Below, one piece after another: positions 55,221 to 64,000 of a stretch of 64,000 nucleotides of DNA. This DNA comes from Bdellovibrionaceae bacterium UBA1609 (GTDB lineage: Bacteria > Bdellovibrionota > Bdellovibrionia > Bdellovibrionales > UBA1609). The notes beneath the pieces were generated by a model. That model worked only from the letters and a program-made list of their open reading frames with translations, was not told where the DNA came from and did not search any database. The stretch covers positions 1 to 64,000 of the forward strand of contig DCMZ01000010.1 in NCBI GenBank assembly GCA_002321895.1, in the 5' to 3' direction. Each line of letters opens with the position of its first letter. Position 1 is the stretch's first letter. The position numbers and the translations under genes are program-made.

Positions 55221-55868
55221 ATGAATAAATTTATTTTAATTTTCGCATGTTTTTCTCTGCTAAGCCTTGTGGGTTGCGGAGACGAAGGCGGCGGAGTGAA
55301 ATACAAAGAAAAAAGAACCCCCCCTACCTCAACTCAACCGGATGCTGCAAACGTCGACTCCGATGGAGATGGCCTTACTGATATAGAAGAAGTGGAATCG
55401 GGAACAGACCCATTGAATCCAGATACAGATGGGGGTGGAATTAACGATGGCGATGAATTAAAAAATGGTACTAATGGAAAAAGTGATCCTGCAGACGACC
55501 TTCTCGCTGAGGTGATCTCCATCACCCTTCCCGACCTAGAATTCGAGTTTGATTCCGACACTCTCACTCCTGAGTCCCAAACCAAAATGAATGGTGTCAT
55601 TGCGATGATCCAATCCATGGGAGAGATAAACAAAATCGTAGTCACTGGTCATACCGACTCTAGAGGATCTGATGAATACAATTTGAACCTCAGTTTGGAT
55701 AGAGCCGAAGCGATAAAGTCCATTCTGGTAACAGATCTACCAATAGACGAAAAGAGAGTTGAATCTATAGGCGAAGGAGAATTCCAACCCATTGCTGAAA
55801 ACGATACAGACGAGGGAAGACAGAGAAATCGCAGGGTAGAAATAGACATTGAAACTAAAAGAAAATAG
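55221..55868 (+). CDS. OmpA-domain lipoprotein with calcium-binding-type repeats
   Basis: A 215-residue protein with lipobox VGCG. Residues about 45-85 contain DSDGDGLTDIEE and DTDGGGINDGDE, thrombospondin type-3-like repeats that usually bind calcium. The C-terminal OmpA domain has GHTDSRGSDEYN and LSLDRAEAI, which bind peptidoglycan. It ties the outer membrane to the cell wall, as a Pal-like protein. Confidence 0.9.
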   Translation: MNKFILIFACFSLLSLVGCGDEGGGVKYKEKRTPPTSTQPDAANVDSDGDGLTDIEEVESGTDPLNPDTDGGGINDGDELKNGTNGKSDPADDLLAEVISITLPDLEFEFDSDTLTPESQTKMNGVIAMIQSMGEINKIVVTGHTDSRGSDEYNLNLSLDRAEAIKSILVTDLPIDEKRVESIGEGEFQPIAENDTDEGRQRNRRVEIDIETKRK

Positions 55869-55889
55869 GTTATCTTCACGCTTCCATTT

Positions 55890-56435
55890 ATGAAAGGCCT
55901 TCTAGCTATGTCGCGTATGCTTTTAATGACAGTTTTCTCTCTATTTTTATTCAGTGGCTCCGCCGGCTTCGCAACAATCATTGATGTAAAACCTCATTAT
56001 CCAGTAATTTGTAGTGACTTTGATGGCACCGTAGATAAAATTTTAGCTCCTAGAATAATTGAAACTGATTCAGGCAGAATCGTTGTCGGTTTCTATACCG
56101 TACAAGGTATCTGTAGAAAAGGGATGTTCTCTCCTAATCTCCTAAAACAAAATTTCCATATTAATCTTTGGGAGGAAGGTAAAATTTCATGGCCTTTTAA
56201 TGATCTGGTGGAAAACGTTAATTATACGACCTTTGGCGAAAACCTTATTTTCGTTGAACTGTCTTTCTCCCCGGAAAGACTGTTTAAATCGAATCCAGAG
56301 AGAGCTGATCTAGTTTTCACGCTTTACCACTACAATGGTAATGAAAAGCCAGAACATGGACCTGAAAATATATGGAGTCTTGTTCTGCTCCGAGAAAATA
56401 TGGAGCTAGATTTTTCAATAACCAAGGCTAATTAG
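55890..56435 (+). CDS. Small secreted protein, unknown
   Basis: A 181-residue protein. The ATG at 55890 or 55908 starts a signal peptide (cleaved after GFAT). The mature chain has two Cys residues, CSDFDG and IC, and a beta-rich build. No family recognised. It converges on the FecR gene with an eight-base overlap. Confidence 0.5.
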   Translation: MKGLLAMSRMLLMTVFSLFLFSGSAGFATIIDVKPHYPVICSDFDGTVDKILAPRIIETDSGRIVVGFYTVQGICRKGMFSPNLLKQNFHINLWEEGKISWPFNDLVENVNYTTFGENLIFVELSFSPERLFKSNPERADLVFTLYHYNGNEKPEHGPENIWSLVLLRENMELDFSITKAN

Positions 56436-57507
56436 AAAAATATTTTTTGTAAACATCTTCTCCGGATTCAATATTTCGCAAGAGTTCGTCTTCGGAAATT
56501 TTGCGGACCTCGGTTTCTTTAGGTGCGGAATCCTGTAAGTCACGGACCACAACCGAATTTATTTCATCAACCGAGGCCGTCTTTGTTGCTAGCTTTTCCA
56601 TCTTTTTAAACTGTTCCGGATCTTCTACTTTGATGTCGTCTAGAATGACTTGGATGGCTTTCTTTTCCAGTTTTTGTATTTCATCTTTTTCGTTTGATGG
56701 CACTTGATCCAGGGACTCTTTATCATTTGTCACGTTAGACGTAGATTGAATATCCGTTAACTTTTCTTTCGATAAAATTGTTATCTGAATTGGCTTCTCA
56801 AACCCAGCAATGGCACCTATTTTCTGAGAATCCACTCGCCCTTTAGTTTGGCCTTTAGTTGGCAGCTCATCCGGGATATCCTCCGCAGATGATATGACAT
56901 TCTTCACAATTGCGGTGTACCCCTTTTTAAGTAAACGAGTCGCTCTCACAGACGACTTCTCCCCCGTATTAACCGCAACTTTACCTCTCAGTACTGAGAG
57001 CTGTGTTTGATCAATGGCCGGATTATATTTTACGTAAAAGTCAGTACCTCGAACCCCAGCCACAGCTGTTTTAGTTTTTACTTTAAGATTATTCCTCGGA
57101 CCATTTTTAGAAACAATGGCTCTTACTTTCCCGTAAAAAATATTTAACAACTGACCCTCTTCTTTATTACCCCCTTTAATTTTACTTAAAAGAGTACGCA
57201 TGATTACAGCGGTACCTGGTCCAATAATAACTGAGTCCCCATTTGAAAAAGTAATTTTAGCTTTTGCTTGGGATCCTGTTTTAAACACTTGATTTGAATG
57301 AACCTTTTTACCTATACGGGCCTTTCGTATTGTATAGTAGCGTCCCTCGAACTTCACAACAGGCTTAGGTCCATTTGCTTTTGACCGAGGTTTAACAAAA
57401 ATCTCTGCTGCTCCATTTAGCATAGTAATTGTTGCAGAAAACTGGGAAGCCCAAACCGGTTGAACTAAAAAGAGAGTGAAAAAATAACCGATGAGTCTTA
57501 TAGACAT
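56428..57507 (-). CDS. FecR-domain envelope protein
   Basis: A 359-residue protein with signal peptide (cleaved after VWAS). Residues about 60-180 form a FecR domain (KITFSNGDSVIIGPGTAV, then a VRGTDFYV turn). The C-terminal 150 residues are charged and partly coiled. Unlike FecR itself, there is no N-terminal anti-sigma helix or neighbouring sigma factor, so it is more likely a structural surface protein. Confidence 0.75.
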   Translation of the reverse strand: MSIRLIGYFFTLFLVQPVWASQFSATITMLNGAAEIFVKPRSKANGPKPVVKFEGRYYTIRKARIGKKVHSNQVFKTGSQAKAKITFSNGDSVIIGPGTAVIMRTLLSKIKGGNKEEGQLLNIFYGKVRAIVSKNGPRNNLKVKTKTAVAGVRGTDFYVKYNPAIDQTQLSVLRGKVAVNTGEKSSVRATRLLKKGYTAIVKNVISSAEDIPDELPTKGQTKGRVDSQKIGAIAGFEKPIQITILSKEKLTDIQSTSNVTNDKESLDQVPSNEKDEIQKLEKKAIQVILDDIKVEDPEQFKKMEKLATKTASVDEINSVVVRDLQDSAPKETEVRKISEDELLRNIESGEDVYKKYFSN

Positions 57508-57585
57508 AATGCATTTCCCTTATTAAAATTTTAGTTATACGCATTATATGGAAATCAATACATCTATGACAACAAGGAACTCGAA

Positions 57586-58350
57586 ATGAAACGAACACTT
57601 CTCTTTAGTTTTGTTTTTCTATTTTCCACTTTTTCCTTCGCTGAACCTCTGAAACTCAATTATCCAGAGCTTATGGTAACTCCTAGAGCGAGTGAACGAT
57701 TAAAACTTGAATCCATCAAAGAGACCTCGGAGTCTGGACGTTGGTATAAAGAACATACGCCTATTCAAGCTTCAGCCTTGCTTTCTATATTCTCTGGAAC
57801 TTTAGCTAAAGCAAATGTTTCCGATTTTGACTCCAACGAATGGTCTTCAGTAAGTGATTATGAGAAAGACAAAAAGGAGTTTAAGCAGGGTGCTGATTTG
57901 TTGCTATTCAACGGATTGACTTGGCTTGGTATTACCACTTACATGGCATACTCCTACAAACCTTTCTCTCAAGGTCTGTCAGAAACGAATCGCCTTCCCA
58001 GCCAATCAAAAAGACAGCAACTCACCAAAGAGCGTATCGCTGAAGAAAAGCTCTATGATGCCTATATCGTAGGTCAGAGGATGGCATGGACCTATGCTGT
58101 CTTGAACACTCTTCTTGCCGTTAACATCATGGATTTTGCTGGAAAAGGTGACAACAGCGAATTGAAGACGGGGCTGGCATTAACAGCCGCCAGCTCTTTT
58201 TTGCCATTATTTTTTAGATATAGAAGTTATGATGTCTATCAACAACACCAAATCTATAAGAAAAAAATCTATGGCCCCGTTGCCAGCGCAACATTAATTC
58301 CTACAAGGAATGCATTGGTACCAGGGATTGGAATTACAGGAACCTTTTAA
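57586..58350 (+). CDS. Membrane-associated envelope protein, unknown
   Basis: A 254-residue protein with signal peptide (cleaved after SFAE) and three or four hydrophobic segments (about residues 100-120, 165-185, 190-210). The last 20 residues end in a beta strand, GIGITGTF. It resembles no family I can name. It is divergent from FecR (79 bp between starts) and convergent with the next gene, with a four-base overlap. Confidence 0.5.
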   Translation: MKRTLLFSFVFLFSTFSFAEPLKLNYPELMVTPRASERLKLESIKETSESGRWYKEHTPIQASALLSIFSGTLAKANVSDFDSNEWSSVSDYEKDKKEFKQGADLLLFNGLTWLGITTYMAYSYKPFSQGLSETNRLPSQSKRQQLTKERIAEEKLYDAYIVGQRMAWTYAVLNTLLAVNIMDFAGKGDNSELKTGLALTAASSFLPLFFRYRSYDVYQQHQIYKKKIYGPVASATLIPTRNALVPGIGITGTF

Positions 58351-59183
58351 TTTTCCTGGTTTGCGGGAATACGTTGCTTAGTACGCTGACTCAAAGTTTT
58401 AGCTAGCTGTAAGGCACTTTCTTTATCAAGACCCAGTCCCTCCTGTTTAACAGCATATTTATATGCAGCTATATAGTCATCCGCAGCAAGAGGATGAATT
58501 TTGACTAGCTCCTCGGCAAACTGCAGTGCAAACGAAGTGGATTGCTCAGGACCATCCTTGGACTTAAGGAAACGAAACACCCGTACGAAAGATGGATATA
58601 CAGCAGCTTCTTTATTCTCACCGTAGTTCGTCATCCTTAGAGAAAAGTCTGCACAGGTGGGAATCGATAGCCCTAAAGACTCTTTGTCCAAACAGAACTC
58701 AACAAATTGATCGAAATCCTTTTTTGCCTTCTTACTAGAACCAGCGTAACGAAGAGATAATTCTGTAGCCAACTGAACAGAGGATTGAGTATCTAAATCA
58801 AGATAGTTTTTTAAATAAGATTTCTGAAACACCTGGAAAAATGTTTCAGCTTTTTCATCCGTAGTATTAGCTAGAGAGATGGATATTGAAATTGCATCTT
58901 CCATATAAAGACCCACTTTCATCATCACCTTCATAGATTTAATAAATCGAGCCGCAGAACCTTTACAACCTAAAGATGCTTTTTTTGAGGTAGATTTGGC
59001 CCAATTGGACTCATAGAAATCTTGCTTCTTGAGAAATTCATTGATCACAATAAATTCTTTTGCTGTCTCACAATAATCTGATGCCATTGATTCGGATAAA
59101 TTCCGTTGGACAGATTTCGAATCCCTCTCCGCTGTTTGGCAGCCACCAATGACCACTAGAAATAAAATTAGAACGAATCTCAA
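58347..59183 (-). CDS. Lipoprotein with helical repeats, unknown
   Basis: A 278-residue protein with lipobox IGGC. The mature chain is helical, with several ~35-residue repeating units that look HEAT- or TPR-like, and three cysteines. No family recognised. A 99-bp gap separates it from the next gene upstream in transcription order. Confidence 0.55.
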   Translation of the reverse strand: MRFVLILFLVVIGGCQTAERDSKSVQRNLSESMASDYCETAKEFIVINEFLKKQDFYESNWAKSTSKKASLGCKGSAARFIKSMKVMMKVGLYMEDAISISISLANTTDEKAETFFQVFQKSYLKNYLDLDTQSSVQLATELSLRYAGSSKKAKKDFDQFVEFCLDKESLGLSIPTCADFSLRMTNYGENKEAAVYPSFVRVFRFLKSKDGPEQSTSFALQFAEELVKIHPLAADDYIAAYKYAVKQEGLGLDKESALQLAKTLSQRTKQRIPANQEN

Positions 59184-59282
59184 AACTTACCCCAGTCTGA
59201 ATGATACAAACTGTATATCGGTATTCTATAGATAAAGTTTGGGTCCAGAAACTTTGAAACAACTCATAAATCTAGAAAAGAA

Positions 59283-60227
59283 CTAATAGAGCTCGACACG
59301 ATCATTTTCTGAAAAACCAGAACCAGAATGAACCACGGTAATTGAACCGTCCTTACCGAAATAACTTACGACCTCTAACGTCCCCTTCATTCGTCCAGGA
59401 GCATACCCTAAGAACAGTCCTCTCTCAGGATCGAATATTTCCTCACCAGGCTCTGTGACTTTTAAAATATCACCCACCTGTAAACCGGATAGCCTACCTG
59501 CATTTATAAACACACGATCTCCCGATACCATTGCAATACGCCCTTCCCAGTCAATCTTATCCACTGTCCGCACGACATTGCCAATGGCGCTATAGAATGC
59601 CTTTAAAACGGATTTATTGACTAACATAGGGTCTTGCTCAAGCTGTCTATCTGAGTAGGAATGTTCTGCAAATCGAGTTGTGGAAGACTCGATACTTGCC
59701 GACCTCTCCTCATTCATTAGAACTTTCCCATTTTTTGAAGCAGCCAACCTTATTCGAACTCGAGTTTCCACCTGAGCTTTGATCTCTCGAAACAAACCCA
59801 CCTGATCACCAATACGCTTTGCCCGAACTTCCATAATCTTCCCCTCTAATACCGAGGAGATACCAAGTCCATGAGCCACTTTCGCTATTTTCTCTATATC
59901 ATATTCATTCGATTCATTGAGAAACTTTGCTAAATCGGTTGGAAAATCGTTATTGTTAATAACGACAAACTCATTTGTTCTTAATAATTCGCGTACGACT
60001 GATCGCCGAGCGAGTTCTTTTACGTGATTATTCCGGGTCAGCTTCTCATCTAAAAAAGGTAGTACCATTATACGCTTTTTTAGCTTCTCTCCGGGCCTCG
60101 CCTGATAAGGTACTGGCACAGTACTCACAGGAGCCTTAGCCAACTGAACCGAACCACTACGCTTAGGACTTGCTAGCCCGCAACCCACCAATGTGAACAA
60201 AAGAGTTAATACTAAGACATGCTGCAT
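59283..60227 (-). CDS. FlgT/CsgG-like lipoprotein
   Basis: A 314-residue protein with lipobox VGCG. Residues about 50-200 have a CsgG/FlgT-type alpha-beta core (RIMVLPFLDE, then VVRELLRTNEFVVI). The C-terminal 90 residues (GRIAMVSGDRVFINAG, then GLQVGDILKVTEPG) match the FlgT C-terminal SH3-like domain, which in vibrios builds the H ring of the flagellar motor. The match is by pattern reading only. Confidence 0.65.
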   Translation of the reverse strand: MQHVLVLTLLFTLVGCGLASPKRSGSVQLAKAPVSTVPVPYQARPGEKLKKRIMVLPFLDEKLTRNNHVKELARRSVVRELLRTNEFVVINNNDFPTDLAKFLNESNEYDIEKIAKVAHGLGISSVLEGKIMEVRAKRIGDQVGLFREIKAQVETRVRIRLAASKNGKVLMNEERSASIESSTTRFAEHSYSDRQLEQDPMLVNKSVLKAFYSAIGNVVRTVDKIDWEGRIAMVSGDRVFINAGRLSGLQVGDILKVTEPGEEIFDPERGLFLGYAPGRMKGTLEVVSYFGKDGSITVVHSGSGFSENDRVELY

Positions 60228-60280
60228 GTCTTTATTTTATCAACACCTTGGTATTTTAAAAATGAGTGTTGGACCATTAA

Positions 60281-60294
60281 AAGACCTTAGTCTT
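60281..60294 (-). terminator. Weak hairpin after the FlgT-like gene at 60297
   Basis: AAGAC and GTCTT form a 5-bp stem around CTTA, just beyond the stop of the 60297 gene on the minus strand, followed there by TTAAT. Weak intrinsic terminator candidate. Confidence 0.35.
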
Positions 60295-60296
60295 GT

Positions 60297-61478
60297 TTAA
60301 TTCGCTGATTTAACCTCGAACGACACCTGTGCTGCATTCACTTCATCCAAAGTCAGATGAAGAGGACTAAGATCTACATTTTGAATAATCTTGGCCAATT
60401 GCTGTGGCTCTCTCGAGGTATCCACCTCAAAGGTCACCGCTCCAGGTTCAAAGAGTCTTTCTCTAATAGCGCGTATATCACCAATACGGCTCAAACGTTC
60501 CTTTACAAGCTCCATCTGCCCATAAGGCAATTGTCCCTGTAGGGTAACTTTAACTAAACTGCTTCCAAAGGTTCCTTTTTGCCAGGAATTAAAGACCTGC
60601 GAAGACAAATCTTTAGCAACACTGTTAACTTCTAGATCCCACTTCTTATTTACGACTAGATTGAAAGCACCACTATCCGTTTCAAACTTCCTACTCACTT
60701 CACCGATCACTCTACCGTTCACGGATTGATAAGCCACAAGTTTTACATCTAAAATATAATTATTCGAAAACGTACCTCGACTTTGCGCTTCAACCTTTCC
60801 TTTAATAACTATAGGAGCAGAAAAGTAGTCTCCCAAAAAAAGTAAATCCGAATTATTAATTCTACTATTAGAAAAGCTCTCCGGAATAAGCATTTTTAAC
60901 GAAGATCCAATCGGCTCAATTCCATAAAAACCTTTGACGGATAATTCTTTGCGAAAAGCATCATGCAAACTTTTTGTGACAGAAATCCCCAATGGTGAAG
61001 AACCTATCAAATCATCGGTCCACCAAGAATAAGCCTCCGAGTTAACTTTATCGGACCAGCTAATAAATGGGAGTACCTTCGAAGGCCCTTCCATCTCGTA
61101 GAGCAATCCGTTTTGCAATAATATACTCTTTAAACTGTCCAACTCCACTTCAAGTCGAAAATTCATTTTATATTCATTTTCAACTTTCTCGATATCTTCA
61201 CCTTTAATTTTCAAAATATATTTACCAGATTCTTTAATGACGAAATTTTTAATCAATTGTATGTTTCGAGACGTCTTCTCTTCACCAATCATTTGACGAA
61301 TAAAATCCAAAGAAGTCTCCTCAACAGCCTTATCCATTATTTCTTTTCTTGAAGCTGCTCTTGTCTTGTTCCCAGAACTCCCCTCATAAACAACTTCGGC
61401 TATATTTGCCGCTTCAGCAAATGGATACATTAAACTTAAGGTCATTAAAACTAGTATGTATTTCATTGTTGCTCTCAT
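60297..61478 (-). CDS. FlgT-like envelope protein, second of pair
   Basis: A 393-residue protein with signal peptide (cleaved after AEAA). The mature N-terminus (NKTRAASRKEIMDKAVEETS) has the helical opening of FlgT N-terminal domains; a middle alpha-beta region follows. The ATG at 61478 has GAGGA eight bases upstream; one at 61466 is also possible. It lies 69 bp before the FlgT/CsgG-like gene and 30 bp after dnaE, in the same direction. Assignment is tentative. Confidence 0.55.
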   Translation of the reverse strand: MRATMKYILVLMTLSLMYPFAEAANIAEVVYEGSSGNKTRAASRKEIMDKAVEETSLDFIRQMIGEEKTSRNIQLIKNFVIKESGKYILKIKGEDIEKVENEYKMNFRLEVELDSLKSILLQNGLLYEMEGPSKVLPFISWSDKVNSEAYSWWTDDLIGSSPLGISVTKSLHDAFRKELSVKGFYGIEPIGSSLKMLIPESFSNSRINNSDLLFLGDYFSAPIVIKGKVEAQSRGTFSNNYILDVKLVAYQSVNGRVIGEVSRKFETDSGAFNLVVNKKWDLEVNSVAKDLSSQVFNSWQKGTFGSSLVKVTLQGQLPYGQMELVKERLSRIGDIRAIRERLFEPGAVTFEVDTSREPQQLAKIIQNVDLSPLHLTLDEVNAAQVSFEVKSAN

Positions 61479-61508
61479 TTAAGCCATCCTCTTATGCATC
61501 TTATATGT

Positions 61509-64000
61509 TTATCTCAGCAGAGTTACAAAATCAGCTGTTCCAAACTCCGTCTGAATCGATTCGAAAAAATCACTTACAGGATTCACTCCGCGTTCGCCCC
61601 CAAGCTCCATAGCCACAGACTTATTTATATCACTCAGCTGTACATTAAAGCTAGTCGTCGTTTTTCCCGGATACTTATCGATGACCTTCTTTATCAAATC
61701 CACTTTCTCGGCATCTGTTTCAGTTAATGTGAAAATGAGTTTTCTTGACTTCACCAATTGATCATTGAGAGCCATTACATCCTCAACTAGGATTTTAGCT
61801 GACTCTTTTTCCTCAGTGACTTCAACAGTACCAGATACGATGATGACACCCTCACCTTTTAAAATCAATTCTGACTCAGAATAGACATCCGGAAAAACAA
61901 TAAGCTCCACCGTCCCTGACAAGTCCTCTAATTGACCGAAGCACATACGAGTCCCCTTCTTGGTGATAACTTCGCGTAATGAGGAAACCAAGCCTACAAC
62001 TTGTACTTTTGCTTTATTTTCTTTCTTAACTAAATTTTCAACGCTTCCAGTAGTCCAAATTTTAGTGAGGTGTTCAATTCCCGCCAAGGGATGATCACTC
62101 AAATAGAAGCCCAAAACACTTTTTTCATGCTCCAGAGCCAAAGACCTTGGCCACGGCTCACACTTCTCCAGTACAACTTTCTCCTCATCCTGAACCTCTT
62201 GATCTATACTAAACAGACTCACCTGCCCCACTTCTCGGTCTCTTTTAATTTGCTCAGCACGATCAATAAACTTGCTATACCCTTGTAATAACTCAGCACG
62301 ATTGGCACCAAACCCATCAAACGCACCGGCCTTAATAAGACACTCAACGGTTTTTTTATTTACTTTCCTCAAGTCCACTTTTTCGAAAAACTGTTCAATG
62401 GATTCAAACTTCTTATTTTCAAGGCTTTCTCGAGTTTCTATAATACTTTCCACAGCACTCTGACCGACTCCCTTGATAGCCCCAAGGGAGAAGAAGATAC
62501 TTCGATCCTCAACAGAAAATTTATAGTCAGAATGGTTAATATGGGGCGGATGAACTTCAATATTATGTTTCTGAGCATCTTTGACATACTTTACCACTTT
62601 ATCCGTATCGCTCATTTCCGTGGACAATAATGCGGCATAGAATTCAACAGGATAGTAATGCTTTAACCAAGCTGTTTGAGCAGAAATCACACAATAGGCT
62701 GCGGCATGGGATTTGTTAAAACCATACTTAGCAAATTCAGCCATAGTATCAAAAAGCTTTTCAGCTTTAACCTTATCATATCCATTCTTTTCAGCACCTT
62801 CCATAAAGCGCTTTTTCTGCTTCTCCATCTCCTCGGCAATTTTCTTACCCATAGCTCGACGTAGAATATCGGCCTCACCCAGGGAGTAGGATGCAATTTT
62901 TGAGGCTATCAGCTGAACATGCTCCTGATAGACCACAATTCCATAGGTTTCCTTTAAAATGGGTTCTAGCTCGTCAAAAAGATATTCAACTTTCTTTTTT
63001 CCATGCTTCCGATCAAGGTAGTCGGGAATCATTGCCATAGGACCCGGCCGATACAATGCGTTCATCGCAATAATATCTTCAAAGCAATCCGGCTTGGCCT
63101 TAATACACATATCGGTAATTCCGTCGCCTTCAAACTGGAAAACCCCATTAGTGTCACCACTGCTGATGGTTTCATAAATTCCAGAATCCTCCAGAGAAAT
63201 ATCTGTCGTTGCTACGTCTTTGTCTTGATTGACTTTAATCAGACGAAGAGCTTCGTTAATGTGAGTCAGTGTTTTAAGACCCAAGAAATCAAATTTAATC
63301 AGGCCCACCTTTTCGGCGTGCTTCATATCAAACTGCACAACCCGTTCGCCAGCGGCACCACGAGACAACGGTGAAATTTTCGATATATCCCCATCGGCAA
63401 TCACGACTCCGGCTGCGTGAATTCCAGCATGTCGAGTAAGGCCTTCGATCTTACGAGCTAAATCCATTAAAGTCTGAACTTTAGAGTCCTGCTCCATGAG
63501 TTCTCGAATTCGAGGCTCTGTTTTAATCGCCTCATCTATACTAATTCCTAATACATCAGGCATAAGCTTGGAGACTCTATCCACATCCGCATAAGTCATT
63601 CCCATGACTCGCCCAACATCTCTTATTGCAGCTCTTGCTTGCAACTTTCCGTAAGTAATGATCTGGGAAACTGAGTTCTCTCCATACTTTTCACTCACAT
63701 AACTGATAACGTCCTGACGTCCCTCTTGACAGAAATCGATATCAAAATCCGGCATACTGACACGTTCTGGATTCAAGAAACGTTCAAAAATTAAATTGTA
63801 GGGCATAGGATCTAGGTCAGTGATTTTCAAACAGTAGGCAACAAGTGATCCAGCACCGGATCCACGACCTGGGCCCACAGGAATCCCGTGATCCTTAGAC
63901 CAGTTGATAAAATCTTGTACTATAAGAAAATATCCACTGAACCCCATGTTATCTATAACACCGAGCTCATAATCCAATCGATCCTTATACTGTTGCACCT
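61509..64000 (-). CDS. dnaE: DNA polymerase III alpha subunit, 5' part cut by window edge
   Basis: About 830 residues of the C-terminal part of DnaE are visible; the frame is still open at the window edge, so the gene continues rightward. The PHP domain is outside. GPGRGSGAGS (residues 43-51 of the visible part) and PDFDIDF (83-89, two catalytic Asp) belong to the polymerase palm. A helix-hairpin-helix region, an OB-fold (KAKVQVVGLVSSL) and a C-terminal tail follow. It is the replicative polymerase. Confidence 0.96.
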   Translation of the reverse strand, partial: VQQYKDRLDYELGVIDNMGFSGYFLIVQDFINWSKDHGIPVGPGRGSGAGSLVAYCLKITDLDPMPYNLIFERFLNPERVSMPDFDIDFCQEGRQDVISYVSEKYGENSVSQIITYGKLQARAAIRDVGRVMGMTYADVDRVSKLMPDVLGISIDEAIKTEPRIRELMEQDSKVQTLMDLARKIEGLTRHAGIHAAGVVIADGDISKISPLSRGAAGERVVQFDMKHAEKVGLIKFDFLGLKTLTHINEALRLIKVNQDKDVATTDISLEDSGIYETISSGDTNGVFQFEGDGITDMCIKAKPDCFEDIIAMNALYRPGPMAMIPDYLDRKHGKKKVEYLFDELEPILKETYGIVVYQEHVQLIASKIASYSLGEADILRRAMGKKIAEEMEKQKKRFMEGAEKNGYDKVKAEKLFDTMAEFAKYGFNKSHAAAYCVISAQTAWLKHYYPVEFYAALLSTEMSDTDKVVKYVKDAQKHNIEVHPPHINHSDYKFSVEDRSIFFSLGAIKGVGQSAVESIIETRESLENKKFESIEQFFEKVDLRKVNKKTVECLIKAGAFDGFGANRAELLQGYSKFIDRAEQIKRDREVGQVSLFSIDQEVQDEEKVVLEKCEPWPRSLALEHEKSVLGFYLSDHPLAGIEHLTKIWTTGSVENLVKKENKAKVQVVGLVSSLREVITKKGTRMCFGQLEDLSGTVELIVFPDVYSESELILKGEGVIIVSGTVEVTEEKESAKILVEDVMALNDQLVKSRKLIFTLTETDAEKVDLIKKVIDKYPGKTTTSFNVQLSDINKSVAMELGGERGVNPVSDFFESIQTEFGTADFVTLLR

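Noticed and set aside
1..64000. CRISPR array or rRNA operon
   Set aside because: No regularly spaced 25-40 bp repeats and no rRNA-like segments were seen.

Overview
The window is about 64 kb of compact Gram-negative chromosome, moderately low in G+C by eye, with 65 protein genes and one tRNA called. Lipoprotein and Sec signal peptides, outer-membrane barrels, a BamB/YfgM pair and an OmpA-type lipoprotein show a double-membrane cell. A TIGR02147-family regulator (best known from Bdellovibrio- and Fibrobacter-like bacteria), a linked cytochrome-c-like DUF1588/Tat DUF1501 pair and very many secreted hydrolases point to the Bdellovibrionota or relatives. That placement is inference from gene content; no rRNA is present.

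Layout. 0.2-6.5 kb: small secreted proteins around a four-gene operon with a cytochrome-c-like DUF1588 lipoprotein and a Tat-exported DUF1501 protein. 6.5-10.5 kb: a sugar module of glycerate-kinase-like enzyme, sodium/solute symporter and GH13_18 phosphorylase, which together fit uptake and phosphorolysis of glucosylglycerate. 10.5-22 kb: a secreted-hydrolase district (LCAT-like lipase/acyltransferase, penicillin-acylase-family Ntn hydrolase, S8 protease, M14 peptidase, a metzincin-like protease) mixed with small metabolic genes (DUF1338/HglS-like, HIT, QueD-like). 22-28 kb: GCS2 ligase, apt, bamB/yfgM-like genes, leucine dehydrogenase. 28-31 kb: a membrane-anchored HTH protein, a minimal tyrosine recombinase with a 28-bp dyad upstream, and a TIGR02147 regulator translationally coupled to an HExxH protein. 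31-36 kb: second S8 protease, HemJ, secreted EEP-family nuclease.

35.8-42.8 kb is the housekeeping core: yceD-like, rpmF, fabH, fabD, fabG, acpP, fabF, rpiB, glyA. This is the usual fatty-acid synthesis cluster, but plsX is missing from its normal place. 42.9-48 kb: M23 peptidase, three unknown envelope proteins, two related outer-membrane barrels. 48-51.5 kb: metG followed tightly by a SpoU-type rRNA/tRNA methyltransferase and a TrmO-like tRNA methyltransferase. 51.7-56.4 kb: tandem paralogous secreted serine hydrolases, tRNA-Val(GAC) with a DCC-family oxidoreductase directly behind it, and an OmpA lipoprotein with calcium-binding-type repeats. 56.4-61.5 kb: a FecR-domain protein and two FlgT-like envelope proteins, possibly flagellar-motor or cell-surface accessories. 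The right edge holds dnaE, cut at the window end.

The strongest integrated reading is a predator-like or scavenging lifestyle, with a dense secreted degradative arsenal feeding central metabolism. The best candidates for less-described biology are the tandem GRS-type serine hydrolases, the recombinase with its own dyad, the TIGR02147-HExxH coupled pair, the tail-anchored HTH protein, and the FecR/FlgT-like cluster. All functional calls were made by reading motifs; no database search was run.
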